Origin: CAIYUC01 sp963682005 | GTDB lineage: Bacteria > Bacteroidota > Bacteroidia > Bacteroidales > FEN-979 | Direction: 5' to 3' | DNA: 64,000 bases | Assembly: GCA_963682005.1 (NCBI GenBank) | Contig: OY820914.1 | Span: forward strand, 1,860,001 to 1,924,000 | Part shown: piece by piece, positions 1-8,132 of the stretch | How positions within the stretch are numbered: position 1 is the first letter of the stretch | Layout: the number at the start of each line of letters is the position of its first letter | Program-made: the position numbers and the translations under genes | The notes under the pieces: generated by a model | What the model saw: only the letters and a program-made list of their open reading frames with translations | Databases searched by the model: none | What the model was told of the DNA's origin: nothing

Positions 1-1068
1 TGTTCGGCCCTGATGAGTTGGAACGACGCGACGGCCGGCACTGACCTCGACGGCAAATCCGTGATCACCCGCCATCTTGACTGGGAGTACTCGCCCGTCA
101 TTAACAGGAATCATATGATCGTCGTGCATTTTCCGCAGGAAACGACAGAAAGCAAATGGCTGCTGGTCGGATTCTCCGGGATGATGAGCATTCTGTCGGG
201 GTTCAACCCGGATTTCAGTGCCTTCCAGAACATGATGGATGATTTTAGTGCGTCAGGGCTGCATAACAAGCAATACCTCCCGATCTGGTTTGCCCTGAGG
301 AAAGCCATCGAAGCTGCAGACTACAACAATGACGGTGCCCGGAATGTACAGGATGTGAAAGCTGCATTGTCCGATTGCGTAAATGGTTTTGCCGACGGGT
401 TCATCGTAAGTTCGCTGGCCCGGTCCAATACAACCGACAGCCTTGTGGCCATGGTGGCGGAACTGGCCAATACAGCCCCGATCCACACTTACCGGTACAG
501 TGATTATCCCGACAGCATTCCGGGGGATAATCTTTATACAGCCAATTACCAGATCGCACGGAACAACCTGATGCATTTCTGCAGCCGGTATAACGGCATC
601 CGGAGCCACATCGGAGATGGCACGCAGATAAGCCTCGATACAAGCTGGAACCTGATGCGCGACTATTCTCACCTCTCTACCAACACGCAGTTCATGCAGT
701 TCGCACCCGAGCTTGATTACCTCAGGATCTCGGTGTACAGGGACGGACAACCTGCCTATATGAATGACCCCGTGGTTTTCAACCTGGATGACCTGTTCCA
801 GGATCCGACCATGGGGATCCCTGAAGGGCAACCATCGCCCGGTTTCAGCTGCTATCCCAACCCTGCAATCGGATCATTGCATTTCACCACGCCCCGAACG
901 GGCTCGTACCGGATCGAGGTTTTTGACCTTGCAGGGAAAACAGTTGTCTTCATGGGAAACTATAATTGCACTCTTCCACTTGATATTACTTCTTTGCGAC
1001 CGGGTTGTTATTCTTTCCGGCTGACCGGAATTTCGAAGGTTTATACCGGTACCTTCATGAAAAAATAA
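1..1068 (+). CDS. Secreted Ntn-hydrolase-like (C45/AAT-type) protein with T9SS sorting domain, 5' end outside the window
   Basis: The frame is open from base 1. The first codon is Cys, followed by S-A-L-M-S-W and, about 20 residues later, ITRHLDW. This resembles the N-terminal nucleophile and following (G)RNLDW block of peptidase C45 / acyl-CoA:6-APA acyltransferase-type Ntn hydrolases, so the missing part is probably a signal peptide plus a short propeptide. Around residues 107-118 a DxNxDGxxxxxD loop looks like one dockerin/EF-hand calcium site. The last 70 or so residues (CYPNPA..., ending in FMKK) form a T9SS type A C-terminal domain, so the protein should be exported and anchored or released at the cell surface. 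The family assignment is inferred from motifs only; the C-terminal domain is secure. Confidence 0.62.
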   Translation, partial: CSALMSWNDATAGTDLDGKSVITRHLDWEYSPVINRNHMIVVHFPQETTESKWLLVGFSGMMSILSGFNPDFSAFQNMMDDFSASGLHNKQYLPIWFALRKAIEAADYNNDGARNVQDVKAALSDCVNGFADGFIVSSLARSNTTDSLVAMVAELANTAPIHTYRYSDYPDSIPGDNLYTANYQIARNNLMHFCSRYNGIRSHIGDGTQISLDTSWNLMRDYSHLSTNTQFMQFAPELDYLRISVYRDGQPAYMNDPVVFNLDDLFQDPTMGIPEGQPSPGFSCYPNPAIGSLHFTTPRTGSYRIEVFDLAGKTVVFMGNYNCTLPLDITSLRPGCYSFRLTGISKVYTGTFMKK

Positions 1069-1120
1069 TTGTTCCTAAACTTTCACGGGGATAACTTTCT
1101 AATACCCTGTGAATATTTAG

Positions 1121-1194
1121 TTGATGAGCTGATGAGATAAGCACTTTGTGACCCTATGGCTTTATCACTCCATCACTCCATCACTTCATCACTT
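1121..1194. repeat. Pair of facing 8-bp tandem arrays
   Basis: TTGATGAG, CTGATGAG and ATAAGCAC (1121-1144) are followed after 18 bp by TATCACTC, CATCACTC, CATCACTT and CATCACTT (1163-1194). The second array read on the minus strand has unit GAGTGATG, so the two face each other and can partly pair. Each strand-sense unit carries TGA or TAA. The array lies 52 bp after the stop of the first gene. The same 8-mers CTGATGAG and TTGATGAG recur at 52585-52600. Confidence 0.7.
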
Positions 1195-1251
1195 CAAAAA
1201 GTCCGGGAAAATAATTTTCATCACGACTGTTTATCTGGAATAATTCCAAAT

Positions 1252-1259
1252 TACCTTTG
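1252..1259 (+). promoter_or_regulatory. Putative Bacteroidota -7 element
   Basis: TACCTTTG fits TAnnTTTG and lies 74 bp upstream of the ATG at 1334. No clear -33 TTTG is seen at the expected spacing, so this is a weak call. Confidence 0.35.
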
Positions 1260-1333
1260 TGCCCTGTTAACAAATTTGATTAGCAGGTGATTAATACATT
1301 TATATTTTGATATAAACTAAAAACATACGTAAA

Positions 1334-1645
1334 ATGAGATATATAATGAAAGTCCGGATTCCCATTGAAAAAGGAAATGCTGAGATCAGGGATGCGAAAT
1401 TCGGAGAAAAGATGAGTAAGCTTTTAAGTGAAATTAAAGCCGAAGCAGCATATTTCAGTACGATTAATGGCCAGCGGGGAGGGTACATTGTCGTTAATAC
1501 GGATGACCCCTCGGGAATTCCTGCACTGGCTGAACCGTTCTTCATATGGCTGAATGCGGATGTTGAATGGTTCCCGGTCATGAAGATCGAAGACCTGCAA
1601 AAGGCTGGTCCTTCCATTGGGGCGGCCGTACAAAAATGGGGATAA
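1334..1645 (+). CDS. Small DUF3303-like alpha/beta-barrel protein
   Basis: This 103-residue cytosolic protein has no signal peptide. Its pattern is MKVRIPIEKGN, a helix ending in KAEAAYFSTINGQRGGYIVV, then PFFIWLNADVEWFPVMKIEDLQKA. That resembles the ferredoxin-like DUF3303 family of unknown function: a short beta-strand, a helix, GG-Y-I-V-V and a closing W-F-P-V-M strand. A second ATG four codons on (1346) could be the true start, since MKVRIPIEKG begins the fold. It is monocistronic: it has its own putative promoter and a strong intrinsic terminator follows 18 bp after the stop. No function can be inferred. Confidence 0.65.
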   Translation: MRYIMKVRIPIEKGNAEIRDAKFGEKMSKLLSEIKAEAAYFSTINGQRGGYIVVNTDDPSGIPALAEPFFIWLNADVEWFPVMKIEDLQKAGPSIGAAVQKWG

Positions 1646-1663
1646 CCCGGTTTGTTGCAGTGT

Positions 1664-1697
1664 AAAAGCCCACGTTAACCGCGGGCTTTTATTTTTT
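1664..1697 (+). terminator. Intrinsic terminator
   Basis: AAAAGCCC (1664-1671) and GGGCTTTT (1683-1690) form an 8-bp perfect stem with an 11-base loop, followed by ATTTTTT. It ends the DUF3303-like gene and separates it from the polysaccharide locus. Confidence 0.8.
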
Positions 1698-1727
1698 GTA
1701 AAACGTTGGAACTATTTATTATATTTG
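1695..1727 (+). promoter_or_regulatory. Putative Bacteroidota promoter of the polysaccharide locus
   Basis: TATATTTG at 1720-1727 matches the -7 element TAnnTTTG. TTTG at 1695-1698 sits 21 bp upstream as a -33 element, slightly long compared with the usual spacing of about 19. It lies 39 bp before the ATG at 1767 and just after the terminator, so it is the likely start of the transcript running into the receiver gene and the genes downstream. Confidence 0.5.
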
Positions 1728-1766
1728 CTTTGTTAAACGAAACCGCCCGGACTAAAACACCACTAG

Positions 1767-2153
1767 ATGAAAAACAAAATACTCGTGATTGACGATGAAC
1801 AAAGCATCTGTCTGCTTCTCGACAGTTTCCTGAAGGATTCATATGACGTTACACTAAAGCACGATGGTCTGGAAGCCCTGAACTGGCTTGAGGGGAACCT
1901 TCCTGACCTGATCATCTGCGATATCCAGATGCCCAATTCCGACGGATACCAGTTCCTTGAAAAAGTGCGGCAGCGCGGCTATACAAAGCATACCCCTGTG
2001 ATCATGCTTTCCGGGGTCGAAAGCAGCAAGGACAGGATCAAATGCTACCAGCTCGGGGCCCAGGATTTCCTGGCAAAGCCTTTCAACCCTGAAGAACTGA
2101 ATGAACTGATCAAAAAAAACCTGAATCCGATCCACTATGCAATTAAATGGTAG
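1767..2153 (+). CDS. Single-domain response regulator (receiver only)
   Basis: This is a CheY-like receiver of 128 residues with no output domain. The acidic pair is D9-D10, the phosphoacceptor is D52 (in IICDIQMPN), the switch Ser is S82 (MLSG) and the conserved Lys is K104 (AKPF). All catalytic positions are intact. It is the first gene of the polysaccharide locus, 66 bp before a gene whose N-terminus is a degenerate receiver fused to a sugar transferase. It may therefore carry a phosphoryl signal that controls polymer synthesis; this is inference from position. An Hpt protein (21966-22310) and two hybrid kinases (26983-33485) nearby could feed it. Confidence 0.9.
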   Translation: MKNKILVIDDEQSICLLLDSFLKDSYDVTLKHDGLEALNWLEGNLPDLIICDIQMPNSDGYQFLEKVRQRGYTKHTPVIMLSGVESSKDRIKCYQLGAQDFLAKPFNPEELNELIKKNLNPIHYAIKW

Positions 2154-2219
2154 AAGGGTCAATCTTTTTCAATTTACTTACTTTCACTAACTTGTAACTG
2201 CTGCCAGGGCTGCATCACC

Positions 2220-3419
2220 ATGGAAAAAAGAATACACATCCTTTATATCGGGAGTTCTTCGGAGGTTATTGATCTTCTGGGTGCTGATTCCCGCATTTCC
2301 CTTGTCGTTCATGAAAATACTTTAACCGCGGTCCACTGCCTTGAATCATGCGATCTTCCCGATGCAATCATATGTGAATTGTTCATATCGGGCGGGTCGG
2401 GTTTCGAGATGTTCGATTTTGCCAGGGAGAAGCTGAAACTGACCGCGATCCCTTTCATCCTGTTTGCTTTTGAATTCAGGGAGGATCATTTTAAACAGGC
2501 CTTCAGCAAAAGGGTCGATGATTTTTTTGTCCTCCCGGTCGCTTCGGTCGGCGATCTCTTCGGCAGGGTCAGCTTCCTGATGGAATTTTACAGGAAAAAC
2601 CAGGAGGGGAAGCCTGCAGCTATTGAACATGTGAAATACACCATGCCATTGTCGAAACGGATCTTTGATGTCATGGTAGCATCATCTGCACTACTCTGTC
2701 TTTCACCTGTTCTGCTTCTCATCGTGATTGCCATCAGGCTTGAGTCGAAAGGGAAAGTCTATTACATTTCAAAACGTGTGGGGCGGAAACCGTTTGATTT
2801 TTATAAACTGCGTTCCATGCGAACTGGTTCGGATGCAGAGCTTGCAAAACTGGCTAAAGAAAAGAATCAATATGCAACGGCCCAGAACCAGGCTGTAATT
2901 GACTTTTCGAAACCCTGTCCCGTGTGCGAAGGACTTCCCGGAAATGAAACCTGCTCCCCGGTATTGCATATCGGCAGTTATGCCATTTGCGATTACTGGT
3001 ACAATTACCAGAAGAAGGAAGTTGCAGGTACAAAATCTGCATTTGTAAAGATCTCCAACGACCCGAGGGTGACCCGCGTCGGGAAAATCATCCGCAATAC
3101 GAGCATCGATGAGCTTCCCCAGCTTATCAATGTACTGAAAGGCGACATGTCGATCGTCGGGAACAGACCTCTTCCTGTTTATGAAGCGGAGTTGCTTACC
3201 CTTGATTCCATCGCCAAGCGATTCCTTGCTCCGGCCGGGATCACAGGACTGTGGCAGGTCGAGCTTCGTGGGAAGGGAGGGGTTATGTCGGAGGAGGAAC
3301 GCAAACGTCTTGATAATGAATATGCAGATCATTTTATCGGCGATAATTATTCATTCTGGTATGATCTCAAACTGATCCTGAGAACAGTTCCGGCTCTTTT
3401 TCAGAAGGATTCAGTTTAA
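2220..3419 (+). CDS. Receiver-like domain fused to a monotopic phosphoglycosyl transferase
   Basis: Residues 1-125 are receiver-like but degenerate: the acidic pair is missing (ILYIGSS), the phosphoacceptor Asp is Glu53 (IICELFI) and the KP motif is LP (105-106). Residues 143-399 are a bacterial sugar transferase (WcaJ/PglC type): membrane helix at about 150-172, KRVGRKPFDFYKLRSMR, DPRVTRVGK, the catalytic Asp297-Glu298 pair in SIDELPQ, then GNRPLP and GITGLWQV. The enzyme should move a sugar-1-phosphate from a UDP-sugar to undecaprenyl phosphate, the first step of repeat-unit assembly. Between the KLRSM and DPRVTRVGK blocks there is an insert of about 75 residues with four cysteines (C233, C236, C245, C257), longer than usual and possibly metal-binding. 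Confidence 0.88.
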   Translation: MEKRIHILYIGSSSEVIDLLGADSRISLVVHENTLTAVHCLESCDLPDAIICELFISGGSGFEMFDFAREKLKLTAIPFILFAFEFREDHFKQAFSKRVDDFFVLPVASVGDLFGRVSFLMEFYRKNQEGKPAAIEHVKYTMPLSKRIFDVMVASSALLCLSPVLLLIVIAIRLESKGKVYYISKRVGRKPFDFYKLRSMRTGSDAELAKLAKEKNQYATAQNQAVIDFSKPCPVCEGLPGNETCSPVLHIGSYAICDYWYNYQKKEVAGTKSAFVKISNDPRVTRVGKIIRNTSIDELPQLINVLKGDMSIVGNRPLPVYEAELLTLDSIAKRFLAPAGITGLWQVELRGKGGVMSEEERKRLDNEYADHFIGDNYSFWYDLKLILRTVPALFQKDSV

Positions 3420-3437
3420 TGGATCAGTCATAAACAG

Positions 3438-4187
3438 ATGCTTATGAATTATATACGTACGGGATTCTGCCTTATCCTCGTCATTCTGTTTTCAGCATCA
3501 CCGGTTTTTGCCCAAAAGGCCAAACCGTTTGATCCGCTCACAGATGAAATCCGCGACAGGCTCCCGTCATTGAGCAACCTCCTTGATTCAGCAAGAGCAC
3601 ATGATCCGTACATTTCATTCAGGAATCTTCAGATCTCGGTCAATGATTGCAGGGTAAAAGAGACGCAAGGCCAATGGTTGCGGAACTTCGGCCTGCAGGG
3701 TAATTTAGGCTACGGTACGTTCGATTATCTTTACAACAACACCCTGGGAGGACAAACCCCCGCCAATTACACCACCACCCAAACCCTCACCCAATACGGT
3801 GTCGGGGCTTATGTGAGGTTCCCCATTTTTGATATTGTCGGAAGGAATAACCTGGTCAGGATGGCGAAAACCGAATCCCTCCAGGCGAAGCAGATGGTGG
3901 AGGTGCAAGCCAGGGACCTCAGGGAACGGGTCATTTCCCGTTACAACGACCTGGTCATGAAGCAACACCTTCTGAAAATCCTCGGAAAATATGTTGAAAC
4001 ATCACGGATCAACATGCAGATGGCCGAAAAAGAATTTGCAAACGGGACCATCACCCTAACGGAATTTTCCCGTATTACGGAAATTGCGACCCGGGCAGAA
4101 ACCGATTTTGAAAGCACCCGGATGGACTTTCAAACGGCCTATATGCTCCTGGAAGAGGTTGTGGGAATAAAATTGAATATCTACTAA
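3438..4187 (+). CDS. Short TolC-family outer-membrane protein
   Basis: A signal peptide (hydrophobic core then SPVFAQ) is followed by about 225 residues of TolC type: a helical stretch (LPSLSNLLDSARAHDPYISFRNLQISVNDCRVKE), beta-strands (GLQGNLGYGTF; YGVGAYVRFPIFD), then long helices ending in FANGTITLTEFSRITEIATRAETDFESTRMDFQTAYMLLEEVVG. The family usually has two such halves (about 430 residues); this protein has one, so a functional barrel would need more subunits. ATG codons exist at 3438 and 3444. It sits 18 bp after the PGT gene and 20 bp before the chain-length gene. No Wza-type exporter is present, so this is the best candidate for the outer-membrane step. Confidence 0.8.
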   Translation: MLMNYIRTGFCLILVILFSASPVFAQKAKPFDPLTDEIRDRLPSLSNLLDSARAHDPYISFRNLQISVNDCRVKETQGQWLRNFGLQGNLGYGTFDYLYNNTLGGQTPANYTTTQTLTQYGVGAYVRFPIFDIVGRNNLVRMAKTESLQAKQMVEVQARDLRERVISRYNDLVMKQHLLKILGKYVETSRINMQMAEKEFANGTITLTEFSRITEIATRAETDFESTRMDFQTAYMLLEEVVGIKLNIY

Positions 4188-4207
4188 TATTAATTTTTCA
4201 GTATCGC

Positions 4208-6670
4208 ATGAAGATAATAGACCTGTTGCGGTTATTGCGAAAGCACATCGTCCTTCTGCTGATCACACCCATTTTGATGGCCTTGATCGTCATCTTCCTG
4301 ACACGCCATCCTTCCTACAGGTTTTCGTCTGAAACGATCCTTTATACGGGCATTGCCTCCGGGTCATCGGTCGAAATGGATAAATCTTTCAGCTTTTTTG
4401 CAAATAACACGGCGTTTGACAACCTGATCAATGTGATCAAGTCAAGGGAAACCTTGCAGGAAGTGTCTGTTCGCCTCCTTGCACAGCATCTGATGCTAGG
4501 GAATGCCGATCCGAAATACATTTCGAAGAAATCATATGATGCCCTGATAAGCATAACCCCTGGTTACATCCGGAAACTGGTTGTCAGGACGGCCGCCGGG
4601 AAACCCGGATCCCGATCAATTTCAACTGTTGACACATTTGCTGCAGAATCCGCGAAAATCTGGATATTGCGGCCTCCGTCCATAGATCCGGAAGCTTACG
4701 AACAAACCGTGAGAAACCTGATGGAATATATGGGAAGGGATGATACAAATTTTGTTTACGGACTGCTGAATTTCTATAACCCGCATTATTCGATCAGGTC
4801 GATCTCTTCGATCACCGTTGCCCGGATCGGGTCAAGCGACCTGGTGAAGATCCGCTATGAATCCGATGATCCCGGCATATGCCAGCAAACCCTTGCCATC
4901 CTGTCGGGGGTTTGCATCATGAACTACAGGAACATCAAGGAAAACCGGTCGGATGCAGTAGTGAAATACTTTGAGGATCAGGTGAACGGGGCTTCAGGGC
5001 GATTAAAGATTGCCGAAGACAAGCTCCTGAAATTCAATGAGGACAACAACATCATCAATTATTACGAGCAGAGCAAGGCGGTGGCCATCGTAAAGGAAGA
5101 CCTGGATGTTGACCTCGCCAACAAACGGATCAAGCTTGCCGGTTATGATGCAGCGATCAAAAGCATCGAAGAAAAATTAAAGGTCCAGCAGAAGATCCAG
5201 ATGAACAGCACAAGCATCATCGATAAGCGCAACCAGCTGGCAGATCTGAACTTCAGGATCGCCAATGCGGAAGTCCTTAGATCGAAGGATTCGGTCACCA
5301 ATACGGATCTCGGGAAACTGAAGCAGCAGGCGGAATTGCTCAAGGATGATATCCGCAGTTCCGTGAATGAGCTTTATAAATACGGATCATCACCGGAAGG
5401 TGTCCCGGTAAATTCGCTGCTTAACGACTGGATCAATAATGTCATTAACTATGAGGAGACGAAGGCAGGCCTGATCGTTTTAGGAGAACGGATCAGGGAG
5501 TTCCAGAAACAATATGCCGCCTATGCCCCGGCCGGGGCCAATCTTAAGCGTATCGAACGGGAAATTTCCGTTTCAGAACAGGAATTCCTTGAACTTCTGC
5601 ACGGACTGAACCTGGCGAAACTGAAGATGCAGGATGCTGAATTGTCTTCAAGCATCAAGCCGGTTGATCCACCGTATTACCCCCTTTCTCCCAACCCGAC
5701 AAAACGGAAGCTCATGGTGATCATTGCCGCCCTGGTGGGTTTCCTGGTGCTGTTTGCGGTGATCCTTGTCATGGAATATTTTGATGATACCCTGAGATCC
5801 CCGGTCAAAGCTTCAAAAATTACGGGACTGGAAGTCCTTGGCATCTTTCCGAAAATTTTCCTCAGTACGGGTACGTTGAACTTTCCCTTTATCACCAACC
5901 GGTTGCTCGAAATGATCATTCAGCAGATCGACCGGCAACCGGAAATATTAAGCCAGGGAAATGCAACCAAAACCCTCGTATTTGTAAGCACATTAAGTAA
6001 TGAGGGGAAGAGTGTCGTCATGGAAAACCTGGCGCGGAAACTGAAAAGCCAGGGCAAAAAGGTGCTGATGCTGAATTTTTCACGGGAATCACTTCGCCTG
6101 ACCGAGATCTCCCAGACCGGTTATCCCGAAGATCCGCCTGCCGTTTCAACTTCAGGCGCCATTAAGCCGCGCAGATCCTTCCATTTCCTGAACCGCCTCC
6201 TTGGCTATCCTGATTCACGGGTTGATCATGACAGTCCGTTCCTTCAAACACCGGATGAATTTCTAAGCCCGGATGAGTTCTCACAGTTCAGGATCGACCA
6301 GGAATATTTCTCTGTTGAGAATGGCATGGAATTGCTGGAAAAGAACGGGATCCATCCTGGGTTTAAACCGGATTACCTGTTCATTGAGATCCCGTCCCTG
6401 CTGTATTATTCCTACCCGCCCGGGCTTATCGCCGGATGCTCATTACCTGTCATCGTCTGCCGTGCCAACCGTACCTGGCAGGATGCCGACCGGAATGCGC
6501 TGGATGCACTCAATAAGGTATCGGGCCGGAAACCCCTTTTGCTGCTGAACGGTGTGGAATTGAACGTGATTGAGTTGTCCTTCGGGGAACTGATCAAAAA
6601 GCGGTCATGGATCCACAGGATGCTGAAAAAAGCGATCCGGTTTGAGTTTTATACCAGGCAACTTCCATAG
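4208..6670 (+). CDS. Wzc-like polysaccharide co-polymerase with degenerate BY-kinase domain
   Basis: A Wzz-type protein of 820 residues: first membrane helix at about 14-31, a long periplasmic part with coiled coil (about 255-480), second helix at about 503-525 after the Pro-rich PPYYPLSPNP, then a cytoplasmic nucleotide-binding domain. Walker A is recognisable (SNEGKS, K601). The kinase A' motif, normally hydrophobics then DxDxR, reads VLMLNFSRE (Asp lost). Walker B, normally DxxP, reads LFIEIPS (Asp to Glu). The C-terminus has no tyrosine cluster. It probably controls chain length and export but is unlikely to autophosphorylate like a standard BY-kinase. It lies within the operon between the TolC-like protein and the flippase. 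Confidence 0.88.
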   Translation: MKIIDLLRLLRKHIVLLLITPILMALIVIFLTRHPSYRFSSETILYTGIASGSSVEMDKSFSFFANNTAFDNLINVIKSRETLQEVSVRLLAQHLMLGNADPKYISKKSYDALISITPGYIRKLVVRTAAGKPGSRSISTVDTFAAESAKIWILRPPSIDPEAYEQTVRNLMEYMGRDDTNFVYGLLNFYNPHYSIRSISSITVARIGSSDLVKIRYESDDPGICQQTLAILSGVCIMNYRNIKENRSDAVVKYFEDQVNGASGRLKIAEDKLLKFNEDNNIINYYEQSKAVAIVKEDLDVDLANKRIKLAGYDAAIKSIEEKLKVQQKIQMNSTSIIDKRNQLADLNFRIANAEVLRSKDSVTNTDLGKLKQQAELLKDDIRSSVNELYKYGSSPEGVPVNSLLNDWINNVINYEETKAGLIVLGERIREFQKQYAAYAPAGANLKRIEREISVSEQEFLELLHGLNLAKLKMQDAELSSSIKPVDPPYYPLSPNPTKRKLMVIIAALVGFLVLFAVILVMEYFDDTLRSPVKASKITGLEVLGIFPKIFLSTGTLNFPFITNRLLEMIIQQIDRQPEILSQGNATKTLVFVSTLSNEGKSVVMENLARKLKSQGKKVLMLNFSRESLRLTEISQTGYPEDPPAVSTSGAIKPRRSFHFLNRLLGYPDSRVDHDSPFLQTPDEFLSPDEFSQFRIDQEYFSVENGMELLEKNGIHPGFKPDYLFIEIPSLLYYSYPPGLIAGCSLPVIVCRANRTWQDADRNALDALNKVSGRKPLLLLNGVELNVIELSFGELIKKRSWIHRMLKKAIRFEFYTRQLP

Positions 6671-6681
6671 AAACAAAAGGG

Positions 6682-8043
6682 GTGAAGTCAACACTGAATA
6701 AAGTCGTCCGGGAGGCCAATTTCCTGTCGCTGGCAGGGAATCTCCTTTTTGCCCTGTTCGGGTTTGCCGGCTTTGCCATCCTTGCAAGGACTTTTCCGCT
6801 GGAGGTTTTCGGAATCTGGGTGCTGTATATTTCCTCCGCCACTTTTATTGAAATGTTCCGCTTCGGGATCACCAACTGGGCGATCATCCGCTATCTTTCA
6901 GGGGTTGACCAGGAAGACAGGCTGAAATACATCGGATCCAATGCGCTGATCATTCTCCTGGCCACCATTGGAATTGCGGTGATCATCTGGTTTTTTCACT
7001 TCGCTTTTCCGGGTCCCATCAAGACTGCCGGTTATGAATTGTTCTTTACCTGGTACCCGTTCCTAGCTTTTATCAATATGCCGTTCAACACGGCCCTGGT
7101 GATCATGCAGGCCGAACAGCGGTTCGGAAAGATCCTTTTCGTGAAGACACTGAATGCCGGGGGTTTTTTCTTCATCCTCCTGGCTAATTATCTTTTTTTC
7201 GATATGACCCTGGTCCAGCTTGTCTGGGCGCAGCTTGCGATCAACCTTATCACGTCAGCCATTTGTGTGATCTCCGGCTGGGATGGAATACGCCACATCC
7301 GGAAAGCTACCCGGAGAACCAATAAAGTGCTCCTTGATTTCGGAAAATATACCATTTTCACGCTGATCGGAACAAACCTCCTGCGAAGCGCCGATACCCT
7401 CATCATCAGTCTGAGTCCGCTCGGAACAGCTGCCGTGGCCTTGTACAGCATACCGATGAAACTCACCGAATTGCAGCAGATCCCCCTGCGCAGTTTTGTC
7501 GCCACCGCTTTCCCGAAAATGTCGAAAGCCAGTATTCACGGGAAGGTTGAGGAGGTAAAAAGCCTGTTTTACACCTACTCGGGTGCAATGACCTACCTGT
7601 TGCTGGTCATAAGCATCATTACCTTTGTATTCGCCGAATTCTTCGTGCTGATCCTTGGGGGTAGCCAATACCTGGGAACGGATCCGGTAACGGGGGTAAA
7701 TACGGCAATGATCGTGCGGATTTTCTCTGTTTACGGCCTCCTCCTTCCCATCGACCGGATGACCGGGGCCGGTCTCGACAGCATCAATAAGCCGGACCGG
7801 AATTTCCAGAAAGTGATGTACATGGCGATCACCAATATCATCGGCGACCTGGTGGCGGTGTTCATTTTCAAATCGCTGGCTATGGTGGCATTCGCATCCA
7901 TCCTCTTTACAGTCCTGGGGATCTGGGTCGGATATTACTTCCTGGATAAGCAGCTGGATCTGGATTACCGGAAGATCTTCTCGTCAGGGATTGATTTTTA
8001 CAGGTCAATGTATTATAAAGCAAGGAGACAAAGCATGCAATAG
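6682..8043 (+). CDS. Wzx-type polysaccharide flippase (MATE/MVF superfamily)
   Basis: A 453-residue multi-pass membrane protein with about 12-14 hydrophobic helices and the typical start NFLSLAGNLLFALFGFAGFAILARTF, as in PST/Wzx lipid-linked oligosaccharide flippases. It should move undecaprenyl-linked repeat units to the outer face of the inner membrane. The start is GTG at 6682, 11 bp after the stop of the Wzc-like gene and directly after AAAAGGG. No ATG lies nearby, and the helix pattern supports this start. It is translated as part of the same operon. Confidence 0.88.
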   Translation: MKSTLNKVVREANFLSLAGNLLFALFGFAGFAILARTFPLEVFGIWVLYISSATFIEMFRFGITNWAIIRYLSGVDQEDRLKYIGSNALIILLATIGIAVIIWFFHFAFPGPIKTAGYELFFTWYPFLAFINMPFNTALVIMQAEQRFGKILFVKTLNAGGFFFILLANYLFFDMTLVQLVWAQLAINLITSAICVISGWDGIRHIRKATRRTNKVLLDFGKYTIFTLIGTNLLRSADTLIISLSPLGTAAVALYSIPMKLTELQQIPLRSFVATAFPKMSKASIHGKVEEVKSLFYTYSGAMTYLLLVISIITFVFAEFFVLILGGSQYLGTDPVTGVNTAMIVRIFSVYGLLLPIDRMTGAGLDSINKPDRNFQKVMYMAITNIIGDLVAVFIFKSLAMVAFASILFTVLGIWVGYYFLDKQLDLDYRKIFSSGIDFYRSMYYKARRQSMQ

Positions 8044-8080
8044 AAGTGATGTGCAGGTAAAACGTTAAAAAACCGAAAAT

Positions 8081-8117
8081 CCCCCTCTCCTTCAGGAGAG
8101 GGGGCCAGGGGGTGAGG
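8081..8117. repeat. Dispersed palindromic intergenic repeat, copy 1
   Basis: CCCCCTCTCC (8081-8090) and GGAGAGGGGG (8095-8104) are perfect 10-bp arms with loop TTCA, followed by CCAGGGGGTGAGGT. It lies in the 89-bp gap between flippase and polymerase genes. It shares design and sequence with copies at 9701, 15425, 17037, 39686 and 48291. Confidence 0.75.
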
Positions 8118-8132
8118 TGAGATATTAACCAA

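Noticed and set aside
253..831. Long antisense ORFs (also at 10132-10590, 25496-26248, 49240-50037)
   Set aside because: They lie opposite well-supported genes, have low-complexity or implausible compositions and no motifs; they are shadows of coding on the other strand.
4208..6670. Active tyrosine autokinase
   Set aside because: The Walker A' and B aspartates are replaced and there is no Tyr-rich tail.
8081..8117. Rho-independent terminator for the flippase gene
   Set aside because: The hairpin is strong but no T-run follows, and the same element recurs elsewhere as a dispersed repeat.
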